In this document: one piece after another, positions 23,905 to 31,281 of the stretch | How the letters are laid out: the number at the start of each line of letters is the position of its first letter | Position numbering within the stretch: the stretch's first letter is position 1 | From: Candidatus Tepidifontimicrobium thermophilum | GTDB taxonomy: Bacteria > Sysuimicrobiota > Sysuimicrobiia > Sysuimicrobiales > Sysuimicrobiaceae | NCBI GenBank assembly: GCA_031296405.1 | Contig: JAVKKH010000001.1 | Coordinates: forward strand, 62,001 to 126,000 | Direction of reading: 5' to 3' | Length of the DNA stretch: 64,000 bases | Made by a program: the position numbers and the translations under genes | Notes under the pieces: model-generated | The model's input: only the letters and a program-made list of their open reading frames with translations | Told to the model about the DNA's origin: nothing | The model's database searches: none

Positions 23905-24696
23905 GTGCTGGCGATGCGTGTGGGCGTCCTCGCGGCGTGGTGGCTTGTCCTGACAGGACTGCTGGTGTGGGCCGCTTCCCGGTTTCAGGGGTTCCCCCTG
24001 GCCGCGGCCCGGGAGGCCGCGGTGGCCGACCACGCGTTCCGCTTCCTGATGCTCATGGCGAGCCCCGTGTTCACCCTGGTGATGGCGGCGTTGCTGTACA
24101 GCGTGCTCAGCCGGCGGGGACAGGGAGACCCTCCCGAACCGCCCCCCTACGTCCCGGAGCACCCCGCGGTCCCGCGGGTGTGGTTCGCCCTCACCGCCGC
24201 CCTCGCCGCTTACGTGATCTACAACCCGGGACTGGTGGGCCTCGCGGAGATGCGGGAAGTCCCCCTCAGCCAGTTACTGGGCAGCAGTCCCGGCGGCCGC
24301 GTGCGGCTGGCGAGCCTGGGCGGTGCGGAGGGGGATCTCGTGGTGCGGGTGCGGGCGAGCCGCTGGCTGTGGCAGTTCGAGTACCCCGAGCAGGGGATCG
24401 CCGCGCGGGAGCTCGTGCTGCCCGTTGGGCGTCGCGTCCGGTTCGAGGTCACCGCCACGGACATCGTGCACAGCTTCTGGGTCCCTGCCTTCCGGACGAA
24501 GATCGACGCGGTTCCCAACCTCACCACGTACCTGCACGTGACCCCGACCCGCACGGGGTCGTTCGAGGAGAGTGTGGACCTGCGGGTGCAGTGCGCGGAG
24601 CTGTGCGGCGTGGGCCACGCCCTCATGGCCTCCCCGGTTCGGGTGCTGGAGCCCGAGAAGTTCGACGCCTGGGTAGCGCAGCAGGCACGGAGGTGA
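23905..24696 (+). CDS. coxB: Cytochrome c oxidase subunit II
   Basis: A 263-residue CuA-bearing subunit that accepts electrons from cytochrome c. Three hydrophobic helices are visible (about residues 6-24, 43-67 and 92-110), one more than the usual hairpin. The cupredoxin domain has HSFWVPAFRTKIDAVPN and the CuA loop C230-AEL-C234-GVGH238-ALM241, so all CuA ligands are present. No C-terminal cytochrome c domain is fused. The start is either GTG 23905 or ATG 23914, and neither has a strong ribosome site. It is the first gene of a II-I-IV-III operon. Confidence 0.95.
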   Translation: MLAMRVGVLAAWWLVLTGLLVWAASRFQGFPLAAAREAAVADHAFRFLMLMASPVFTLVMAALLYSVLSRRGQGDPPEPPPYVPEHPAVPRVWFALTAALAAYVIYNPGLVGLAEMREVPLSQLLGSSPGGRVRLASLGGAEGDLVVRVRASRWLWQFEYPEQGIAARELVLPVGRRVRFEVTATDIVHSFWVPAFRTKIDAVPNLTTYLHVTPTRTGSFEESVDLRVQCAELCGVGHALMASPVRVLEPEKFDAWVAQQARR

Positions 24697-24700
24697 GCGG

Positions 24701-26530
24701 GTGCGGGTTACAGGCCCGGTCCTGAAAGGCCTTCTGTACGGAGCCGTGGGCTACGTCCTGGGCGGGCCGGTGCTGGCCGCGGTGGTGCGCGCCGCGGGCG
24801 GTTCCTTCCCCTTCGACCTGGAGCTGGCCGCGGGATCGGTCCTGGGGACGGTGGGCTGGCTGGCCGGCGTGGGCATGTGGGACGTGTGGGCCCGGGGCTG
24901 GTTCGGGCTGCCCCTGCGGTCCTGGCCCGAGGACGACGGGGTGGCCCGGTACTTCCGGTTCACCACCGACCACAAGGTCATCGGGATCCAGTATCTGGTG
25001 ACGTTCCTGGGGCTGCTGTTTCTTGGTGGGGCCCTGGCCATGCTGATGCGGTGGGAGCTCATGCGGCCGGGGATGCAGCTGCTCACCCTCAACGGGTTCA
25101 ACCAGGTGATGAGCCTGCACGGCATCATCATGATCGCGGTGGCGGTAGCCATCCTCCTCGGCGGGCTGGGGAACTACTGTGTGCCGCTGATGATCGGCGC
25201 CCACGACATGGCCTTCCCCCGGGTCAACGCCCTGAGCTACTGGCTCACGCCTCCCGTGGCGGTGATGCTGCTGGCAAGCCTCCTGGTGGGAGGCTGGGAC
25301 TCCGGGTGGACCGCTTACCCGCCCCTCAGCACGGTGAACGCCCCCGGACAGGTCCTCATGATCGTGGCGGTGGTGATCTTCGGCTTGTCCAGCATCCTGG
25401 GCGGGATCAACTTCCTGGTGACCATCGCCCGCATGCGGGCGCCCGGGATGACGTGGGGCCGGTTGCCGATCTTCGTGTGGTCGGTGTTCGCGGCGTCCCT
25501 GCTGAGTTTCGTCGTGACCCAGTACCTGGCCGCGAGCCTGCTGATGGTCCTGCTGGACCGGGTGGCGGGGATGAGCTACTTCCACTTCGCCCGCGGTGGG
25601 ACCCCCGTCGTCTACCAGCAGCTGTTCTGGTTCTACTCGCACCCCGCGGTGTACATCATGATCGTGCCCGCCTTCGGGGCCGCCCTGGAGGTGATCACCC
25701 ACTTCGCCCGGACGCCCCTGTACGCCTACCGGTGGGTGGTGGGGGCGTTCCTGGGCATCGTGGGGCTCAGCACCATCGTGTGGGCGCACCACAACTTCAC
25801 CAGTGGGATGCCCGACTGGATGCACGCGCCCATGCTGGCCACCACGGAGGCCATCTCGGTTCCCACGGGGCTGGTGTTCCTGTCGGCGCTGGGGACCCTG
25901 CTGCGGGGGAGGCTATGGCTGCGCACGCCCATGCTGTTCGCGCTGGCGTGGGTGTGGAACTTCCTCATCGGGGGGATCACGGGGATCTTCAACGCGGACG
26001 TGGCCACGGACCTGCACCTGCACGACACGTACTTCGTGGTGGCCCACTTTCACTACACCATCATGGGCGGGGAGATCTTCGCGCTGCTGGCGGCCGTGTA
26101 CTACTGGTACCCGAAGATCACGGGCCGCATGTACGACGAACGCCTCGGGAGGCTGCACTTCTGGTGGAGTTTCCTGGCGTTCAACGCCACGTTCTTGCCC
26201 ATGTTCTGGGCGGGGCTGCACGGGATGAACCGCCGGATCGCGGACTACCCGGCGGCCCTGGGTAGTGTGAACCTGTGGACGAGCCTCGCGGCTTTCCTGC
26301 TGGGCGCGAGTTTTCTGGTGTTCCTGTACAACTTCGTGGTGAGCTGGGTGCGAGGCCCGAGGGCGGAGGCCAATCCGTGGCAGGCCTCCACCCTGGAGTG
26401 GCAGGTACCGAGCCCGCCGCCGGTGGAGAACTTCCCGGCCCCACCCGCGGTGGTGGGAGCCCCCTACGTGTACGGGATGCCAGGAGTCCGTCACGCGGTC
26501 CTCGGGGCAGCGGGAGGGAGCGAACGGTGA
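24701..26530 (+). CDS. coxA: Heme-copper oxidase subunit I (A-family, A2-like), K-channel Lys missing
   Basis: A 609-residue catalytic subunit with an extra N-terminal hydrophobic region. Core motifs: low-spin heme His in MSLHGIIM; D-channel entry N and D in GNYCVPLMIGAHDMAFPRVN; YSH314-P-A-V-Y318, which gives the CuB His and cross-linking Tyr in the A2 form (YSHPxVY); H363-H364 in WAHHN; and the heme ligands in HDTYFVVAHFHYTIMGG. At the K-channel position, where VPTGxK is usual, the sequence is VPTGLV392, so the Lys is replaced by Val. HH is followed by Asn365 instead of the common Met. It starts at GTG 24701 and its stop overlaps the subunit IV start. Confidence 0.95.
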   Translation: MRVTGPVLKGLLYGAVGYVLGGPVLAAVVRAAGGSFPFDLELAAGSVLGTVGWLAGVGMWDVWARGWFGLPLRSWPEDDGVARYFRFTTDHKVIGIQYLVTFLGLLFLGGALAMLMRWELMRPGMQLLTLNGFNQVMSLHGIIMIAVAVAILLGGLGNYCVPLMIGAHDMAFPRVNALSYWLTPPVAVMLLASLLVGGWDSGWTAYPPLSTVNAPGQVLMIVAVVIFGLSSILGGINFLVTIARMRAPGMTWGRLPIFVWSVFAASLLSFVVTQYLAASLLMVLLDRVAGMSYFHFARGGTPVVYQQLFWFYSHPAVYIMIVPAFGAALEVITHFARTPLYAYRWVVGAFLGIVGLSTIVWAHHNFTSGMPDWMHAPMLATTEAISVPTGLVFLSALGTLLRGRLWLRTPMLFALAWVWNFLIGGITGIFNADVATDLHLHDTYFVVAHFHYTIMGGEIFALLAAVYYWYPKITGRMYDERLGRLHFWWSFLAFNATFLPMFWAGLHGMNRRIADYPAALGSVNLWTSLAAFLLGASFLVFLYNFVVSWVRGPRAEANPWQASTLEWQVPSPPPVENFPAPPAVVGAPYVYGMPGVRHAVLGAAGGSER

Positions 26531-26727
26531 GGCCGGACCGTTTGCCGGAGAAGTTGAGCGTGGGCGGCCGGGTGTTCGGCGCCCTGGGGGTGCTGACTGC
26601 AGTGGAGTGGTTCGCCGCACGCTGGCCCGGGGCGCTGTTGTGGCTGACCCTCATCGCCCTGGGCAAGACCGCCCTGATCGCGGAGTACTTCATGCACTAC
26701 TCCCAGCTGGTCCGGCCGGAGGAGTGA
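26527..26727 (+). CDS. Cytochrome c oxidase subunit IV-like small membrane protein
   Basis: A 66-residue protein with two hydrophobic helices (GRVFGALGVLTAVEWFA and GALLWLTLIALGKTALIAEYFMHYSQL). The K-x-xLIxxYFMH pattern is typical of bacterial COX4/CyoD-like subunits. GTG 26527 overlaps the coxA stop (GTGA) and is preceded by GGGAGGGAG. A one-base gap separates it from coxC. It is an accessory or assembly subunit, not catalytic. Confidence 0.85.
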   Translation: MRPDRLPEKLSVGGRVFGALGVLTAVEWFAARWPGALLWLTLIALGKTALIAEYFMHYSQLVRPEE

Positions 26728-26728
26728 G

Positions 26729-27295
26729 ATGCACCCCGCGGAGGCTGCAGGACGCCTGAGCGCTCACGAGCTGCAGAACGCCCGCCTGGGGCTGTGGCTG
26801 TTCATCGTGTCGGAGGCGGCGCTGTTCAGCGCCTTCATAGCGGCCCGGTACCTGAACCTGGGGACTTCCCGCCCTGAGGAGCTCAACCAGCTCCTAGGTC
26901 TGGGGATCACCGGGGTGCTGCTGCTCAGCAGTCTGACCGCCTACCGCGCCGAGACGTGCATCGCCCACGGAGACCGCCCGGGCTTTCTGCGGAATGTCCT
27001 ATGGACGGTCCTGCTGGCGGGCGTGTTCCTGGTGGGCGTGGTGGTGGAGTGGGGGGAGGGTTTCCACTACTTCCCGCCCTCCACCCGGTACGGCACGAGC
27101 TTCTTCTCCCTGACGGGGCTGCACGGGCTGCACGTGCTGAGCGGAGCGGTGCTGCTGCTGGGCATCTACCTCCACGGCCGGCGCGGCCGGTACGGGCCAG
27201 GCGAGTACTGGCCCGTGGAAGGCGTGGTGAAGTACTGGCACTTCGTGGACGTGGCTTGGGTGTTCATCTACCCGACCCTTTACCTGGTGGGGTGA
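26729..27295 (+). CDS. coxC: Cytochrome c oxidase subunit III
   Basis: A 188-residue membrane subunit with five helices. Family motifs: LGLWLFIVSEAALFSAFIAARYL, SLTGLHGLHVLSGAVLL and VEGVVKYWHFVDVAWVFIYPTLYL. The short length is usual for the five-helix bacterial form. It starts at ATG 26729 with GGAGGAGTGAG. It ends the cox operon proper, and the next gene (a regulator) follows after 4 bases, so it is probably co-transcribed. Confidence 0.95.
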   Translation: MHPAEAAGRLSAHELQNARLGLWLFIVSEAALFSAFIAARYLNLGTSRPEELNQLLGLGITGVLLLSSLTAYRAETCIAHGDRPGFLRNVLWTVLLAGVFLVGVVVEWGEGFHYFPPSTRYGTSFFSLTGLHGLHVLSGAVLLLGIYLHGRRGRYGPGEYWPVEGVVKYWHFVDVAWVFIYPTLYLVG

Positions 27296-27299
27296 CGCC

Positions 27300-28013
27300 A
27301 TGACCCTGACGGTGGAACTGAGCCACGTGGTGGACGCCCTGAGCCGGGAGGCGGGTTGCCCTCTGGTGGTGGCAGGGCCGGACGGTACGGTGCTGGCGTC
27401 GGCGGTGCGCTACCCTGTGCCGTGCTTTTCTGCGCCCGAGTTCACGGGGATCTGTCCTGGGGCCCGGGCGTTCGCCGAGCATCCGGCTGCAGGGGCTGTA
27501 GTGCGGCAGTGCCCCAAGAACGGCCAGGCCCACGTGGTGGTGAGCGTGGACAGACAGCCGCGGGCGGTGGTGCTGGCGGAGCTGTGGCTGGCCGCTGCCC
27601 GGGGGGCCCGGGCTCGGGCGCGCCGCGCGGCGCGGGTGCTGGCGGGGATCGTGCGGGAAGCGCTCCCGCAGCGTGCGCCAGACCCGGAGGTAGCGGCTGA
27701 GGAAGTGCCGTCCGAGCTGTTACGCCGGGCCCTGGCGGACGGGCGGCTCAGCCCCGGGGGGCTGCGGAGACTACGGGCCCGGTACCGGCTTTCGTGGCGG
27801 GAGCTGGAAGTCCTCGTCCTGTACTACCTCACCGCGCACGGACCTGACGGGCGGGCCCGGGCTTCCGTGGGAGAGGCCCTGGGGCTGACCGAGGGCACCG
27901 TCCGGGAGTACGTCCGGCGCCTGCGCCGCAAGCTGCGCCTGCGCTTCCGCAGGTCCCCCGAGATCTGGGCCTGGGCTCAGGCGGAGGGACTCGTGGGGGA
28001 GAACGGGCGGTGA
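27300..28013 (+). CDS. HTH transcriptional regulator with a Cys-bearing N-terminal domain
   Basis: A 237-residue protein of no family I recognise in full. The C-terminal third is a LuxR/sigma-region-4-like HTH (LSWRELEVLVLYYLTAHG, SVGEALGLTEGTVREYVRRLRRKLRLRF). The N-terminal 100 residues look like a small alpha/beta sensor with four cysteines (C20, C42, C52 and C71; the last three in PCFSAPEF, TGICPG and RQCPKNG), which could hold a metal, Fe-S cluster or heme. It sits 4 bases after coxC and overlaps the radical SAM gene (GTGA), so it may regulate one or both. The direction of control is not visible. Confidence 0.7.
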   Translation: MTLTVELSHVVDALSREAGCPLVVAGPDGTVLASAVRYPVPCFSAPEFTGICPGARAFAEHPAAGAVVRQCPKNGQAHVVVSVDRQPRAVVLAELWLAAARGARARARRAARVLAGIVREALPQRAPDPEVAAEEVPSELLRRALADGRLSPGGLRRLRARYRLSWRELEVLVLYYLTAHGPDGRARASVGEALGLTEGTVREYVRRLRRKLRLRFRRSPEIWAWAQAEGLVGENGR

Positions 28014-29137
28014 ACCGTCCCGTGGCGACCTCCCCTGCCGGGCTGGGGCAGCGGCGGCGGTACGTGTTCGACCGGGCGCCGCTCTTGATCTACTGGGAGC
28101 TCACCCGGGCGTGCGACCTGGCCTGCCAGCACTGCCGCGCGGAAGCCGTACGCGACCGTCACCCTCTGGAGCTGTCCACGGAGGAGGGACGCCGCATGCT
28201 GCGAGGGGCCACCGCGTTCGGCGATCCCCTCCCACACTGGGTGCTCACCGGGGGCGACCCCTTCAAACGGCCGGACCTACCGCTGCTGGTAGAAGAAGCC
28301 CGTGGCCTGGGATTTGGCGTGTCCCTGGCGCCGAGCGCCACACCCCTGGTGACTCGTGAGGCCGTCCGAAGCCTGGCGCGGGCCGGTGTGCAGGCCATCT
28401 CCCTGAGCCTGGACGGTGCTACGGCGGAGCGCCACGACGGCCTCCGCGGGATTCCCGGTTGCTTCGACTTGACCCTGCGCTTGGCCCGGTACGTGCGGGA
28501 GGAGGGGGTCGCCCTGCAGGTCAACACCCTCGTCACCGCCGCGACCGTGGACGACCTGCCTGCCCTGTACCAGTTGGTGCGCCGCCTGGACGTGATCCGG
28601 TGGAGCCTGTTTTTCCTGATCCGCGTGGGACGCGGGCGGATGCTGGAGGAGGTCAGTCCGGAGGTGGCCGAGCGCCTGTGCCACTGGCTGTTCGACCTGA
28701 GCCGGGAGTCTTGCTTCGCGATCAAGACCACGGAGGCCCCCCACTACCGCCGCGTGGCGCTGCTGCGGATGCTCCGGGAGGGCATGACCCTCCCGGAGAT
28801 TGCCAGGACGTCCGTGGGGCGCGGGTTTGGGGTAAGGGACGGGAACGGTATCGTGTTCGTGTCGCACGTGGGCGAGGTCTACCCGTCCGGTTTCCTGCCC
28901 CTGCGGGCCGGCAGCGTCCGGGAACGCAGCCTGGTGGAGGTGTACCGTTCCTCGGAGGTGATGGTACGGCTGCGGGACACCGACCGGCTGAGGGGAAAGT
29001 GCGGACGCTGCCCGTTCCGGGAAATCTGCGGGGGCTCGCGGGCCCGCGCGTACGCCCACACGGGTGACCCCATGGGCAGCGACCCCCTGTGCCCCTACGA
29101 GCCCCTGGAGACCGTGGCTGCGCCTGGTGGGCCGTGA
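28010..29137 (+). CDS. Radical SAM/SPASM protein (heme d1/NirJ- and AhbD-like, TIGR04053 type)
   Basis: A 375-residue radical SAM enzyme. The cluster motif is CDLACQHC near residue 35. GGDPFKRPDL (the GGE-like motif) and SLDGATAERHD follow. The C-terminal SPASM-like region has CGRCPFREICGGSRARAYAHTGDPMGSDPLCPY with four cysteines for auxiliary clusters. The pattern resembles the TIGR04053 group, close to NirJ and AhbD that modify heme side chains. Placement after cox genes makes a heme-modifying role attractive but unproven. It starts at GTG 28010 in the regulator stop. The last 13 bases overlap the 3' end of tRNA-Lys on the other strand. Confidence 0.88.
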   Translation: MNRPVATSPAGLGQRRRYVFDRAPLLIYWELTRACDLACQHCRAEAVRDRHPLELSTEEGRRMLRGATAFGDPLPHWVLTGGDPFKRPDLPLLVEEARGLGFGVSLAPSATPLVTREAVRSLARAGVQAISLSLDGATAERHDGLRGIPGCFDLTLRLARYVREEGVALQVNTLVTAATVDDLPALYQLVRRLDVIRWSLFFLIRVGRGRMLEEVSPEVAERLCHWLFDLSRESCFAIKTTEAPHYRRVALLRMLREGMTLPEIARTSVGRGFGVRDGNGIVFVSHVGEVYPSGFLPLRAGSVRERSLVEVYRSSEVMVRLRDTDRLRGKCGRCPFREICGGSRARAYAHTGDPMGSDPLCPYEPLETVAAPGGP

Positions 29138-29200
29138 GGGACTCGAACCCCCGACGCCCGGGTTAAAAGCCCGGCGCTCTGCCCGCTGAGCTAACGGCCC
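29125..29200 (-). tRNA. tRNA-Lys (anticodon TTT)
   Basis: Reads GGGCCGTTAGCTCAG from 29200. The anticodon loop CTTTTAA is flanked by CCGGG/CCCGG-type arms, the T-loop is GGTTCGAGTCC, and the acceptor closes with ACGGCCCA. CCA is encoded (29125-29127). The cloverleaf pairs fully. The 3' end overlaps the stop region of the convergent radical SAM gene. Confidence 0.97.
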
Positions 29201-29208
29201 CGGAGGCG

Positions 29209-29214
29209 ATTGTA
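29209..29214 (-). promoter_or_regulatory. -10 box for tRNA-Lys
   Basis: TACAAT on the minus strand, 8 bases before the tRNA 5' end. No good -35 match is seen. Confidence 0.45.
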
Positions 29215-29282
29215 ACACCCCGGGCGGGCGTGGCGGCGCTCGGTACAATAGGCGCAGCCCGCCAGCTGTCCGGGAGGCACCT

Positions 29283-30170
29283 TTGAGCGGGGAAGGGTAC
29301 GCGCTTCTGGCCGCCTTCGCGTTCGCCCTCAGTACGGTGTTCACGAGGCAGTTCGCCGTGGGGTCCAGAGGGCGGCCGCCTGTGCGGCCGGAGGTGGGCG
29401 TGTTGGTGAGCCTCAGCACGGATCTCGTCCTGTTTGGGAGCCTGGCCACGGCCGAGCTGCGGCGGGGCGCGGGCGCGCAACTCACCTGGCAGTCGGCGCT
29501 CCTGTTCATGGTAGGCGCGGTGGTGGCCAGCATGCTGGGCCGTAACCTCGCCTACGTGAGCGTGCAGCAGGCCGGTGCGGGGCGCTCCACCGCCATCCGG
29601 CTGTGCAACACCCTGTTCGCAGCCGCGGTGGGGTGGGTTTGGTTGCACGACCTGCCGCGCCCGTGGCAGGTGGTGGGGGCGCTTTTGATCACCACGGGAC
29701 TCTGGCTGGTGGTCACCGAGCGGGAGGGTTGGGTGGAGGGGGCGAGCTGGATGGGCGTCGCCACCGCGGTGGGCGCCGCGGCCGCGTTCGCGCTGGGCGA
29801 CACCGCCCGGCGGGCCGCACTACACGTCACTCCCTCGCCACCCCTGGGAGCGTTCGTGGGCGTCTGTGCGGCGCTGCCGGCCCAGCTGCTGTACCTGAGG
29901 CCGTGGCGCTGGCCGCGGGAGTTCCTGCGACACGTGTGGCGGCCGGACGTGCTGGGAAGCGGTTTCTTCAACACCGTGGCGTTGCTGCTCCTGTTCTTCG
30001 CCTTCCAGCGCACGCCCGTGGCGAACGCGGCGGCCCTGTACAACCTGCAGGTGCTGCTGGTGATCGTGCTGGGACGGTGGATGCTCCGGGGTGAGGACCC
30101 AGGAGGGGGGCGGCTGGTGCTGGGCAGCGTCCTGGCGGTGGTGGGGGCGGGGCTCGTGCTGTGGGGCTAG
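29283..30170 (+). CDS. EamA/DMT family membrane transporter
   Basis: A 295-residue inner-membrane protein with about ten helices in two repeated EamA halves (about residues 5-140 and 155-292). Each half closes with a characteristic last pair of helices (WQVVGALLITTGLWLVV; RLVLGSVLAVVGAGLVLWG). The drug/metabolite transporter family usually exports amino acids or other metabolites. The substrate cannot be told. It starts at TTG 29283 behind GGGAGGCACCT. A TACAAT box at 29244-29249 may be its -10. Confidence 0.9.
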   Translation: MSGEGYALLAAFAFALSTVFTRQFAVGSRGRPPVRPEVGVLVSLSTDLVLFGSLATAELRRGAGAQLTWQSALLFMVGAVVASMLGRNLAYVSVQQAGAGRSTAIRLCNTLFAAAVGWVWLHDLPRPWQVVGALLITTGLWLVVTEREGWVEGASWMGVATAVGAAAAFALGDTARRAALHVTPSPPLGAFVGVCAALPAQLLYLRPWRWPREFLRHVWRPDVLGSGFFNTVALLLLFFAFQRTPVANAAALYNLQVLLVIVLGRWMLRGEDPGGGRLVLGSVLAVVGAGLVLWG

Positions 30171-30243
30171 ACTTGCTGCCGGCCCGTTGCGGGTCCGCCT
30201 ATGCTAGGGGTGAATCGCAAACATCGTCCGGAGGTGGAGTCGG

Positions 30244-30447
30244 ATGGCAGAGGTGACCATCACCCCGCGCGACAACGGTCCGTACCTGGTGCGAGGGCCA
30301 GTGCGCTTGGTGGACGCGGACGGCCGCGAGTGGCCGTCGGACCGCGAGGTGGTCGCGCTGTGCCGGTGCGGCGGCAGCTCCAACAAGCCTTTCTGCGACG
30401 GCACGCACGCCCGGATCGGTTTCCAGTCGCAGTGCCGGGCCCCGTGA
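30244..30447 (+). CDS. CDGSH-type iron-sulfur protein
   Basis: A 67-residue cytoplasmic protein with one CDGSH zinc-finger-like motif, CxC-x2-S-x3-KPFCDGTH. It supplies the 3-Cys/1-His ligands C40, C42, C51 and H55 for a redox-active [2Fe-2S] cluster. The N-terminal half (ITPRDNGPYLVRGPVRLVDADGREW) is the usual beta lead-in. It starts at ATG 30244 with GGAGGTGGAG. A TATGCT at 30200-30205 may be a -10 box. Such proteins act in redox or Fe-S handling; the partner is unknown. Confidence 0.95.
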   Translation: MAEVTITPRDNGPYLVRGPVRLVDADGREWPSDREVVALCRCGGSSNKPFCDGTHARIGFQSQCRAP

Positions 30448-30480
30448 GCCTGCGGGCGGCGCGCCTGTAGGAGGTGGCGG

Positions 30481-31278
30481 TTGCCGGAGCTGTACCTGCG
30501 CGGGTGGAGGTTTCACTACGCGGAGTGGGGGACCGGATTGCCCGTGGTGCTCGTCCACGGATTCCCCCTGTCCTCGGAGATCTGGGCCGAGGTCGCCGTG
30601 CGCCTGGGGGACATCTCCCGAGTAGTGGCGCCCGACCTGCGCGGCCACGGGGACTCCGAGGCCCCGCCGGGCCCGTACTCCATGGACGACCTCGCGGAAG
30701 ACGTGGTGGGCCTGGCAGACGCGCTCGGGTTTGAGCGGTTTGTCCTGGGCGGCCACTCCATGGGCGGGTACGTGGCGTTCCGGGTGGCGGCCCGCTGGCC
30801 GGAGCGCCTTTCGGGCCTCGTGTTGGTGGCCACCCGCGCCGAGGCGGACACCGAGGATGGCCGGGCCCGGCGCCGGAAGGCCATCGAGAGGATTCAGGTC
30901 GAGGGAGCCTCGGCATTCCTCGCGGACTTCCTGCCGAACCTGGTGAGCGACCAGACGCGGCGGAGTCGTCCAGAAGTGATGGCGCGGTTGTGGGAGGCCG
31001 CCCACCGGGTGCCCGACCGCGCCCTCGTGGCCTGCCTTCAGGGCATGATGGACCGGCCCGACAGCCGGCAGCTGCTGAAGCAGCTGTCGGTGCCGGCACT
31101 CGTGGTGGCGGGCGAGCAGGACGCCGTGGTGCCCGTGGAGTCCGCCAGGGCCATGGCGGAGGCCTTACCGAGGGCGCGGCTGGTGGTGGTGGCGGGGGCT
31201 GGGCACGTGCCCAGCGTGGAGGCGCCCGAGGCCACGGCGTCTGCCCTGCGGGAGTTCCTGTCCGCGTTGAGGGCCTGA
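30481..31278 (+). CDS. Alpha/beta hydrolase
   Basis: A 265-residue soluble hydrolase of the HOLDase/esterase type. Oxyanion motif VLVHGFP, a DLRGHGDSE turn, nucleophile Ser in GGHSMGGYV near residue 97, acid Asp in VAGEQDAVVP and His in GAGHVPSVEAPE. The catalytic triad is complete. It starts at TTG 30481 with AGGAGGTGGCGG just upstream. The substrate is unknown; relatives include carboxylesterases and 3-oxoadipate enol-lactonase-like enzymes. The 3' end lies 3 bases from the convergent radical SAM gene. Confidence 0.93.
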   Translation: MPELYLRGWRFHYAEWGTGLPVVLVHGFPLSSEIWAEVAVRLGDISRVVAPDLRGHGDSEAPPGPYSMDDLAEDVVGLADALGFERFVLGGHSMGGYVAFRVAARWPERLSGLVLVATRAEADTEDGRARRRKAIERIQVEGASAFLADFLPNLVSDQTRRSRPEVMARLWEAAHRVPDRALVACLQGMMDRPDSRQLLKQLSVPALVVAGEQDAVVPVESARAMAEALPRARLVVVAGAGHVPSVEAPEATASALREFLSALRA

Positions 31279-31281
31279 CGC

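Noticed and set aside
30173-30205. Full promoter for the CDGSH gene
   Set aside because: TATGCT is a fair -10 but the nearest TTG-containing words are at the wrong spacing, so only the -10 was mentioned.
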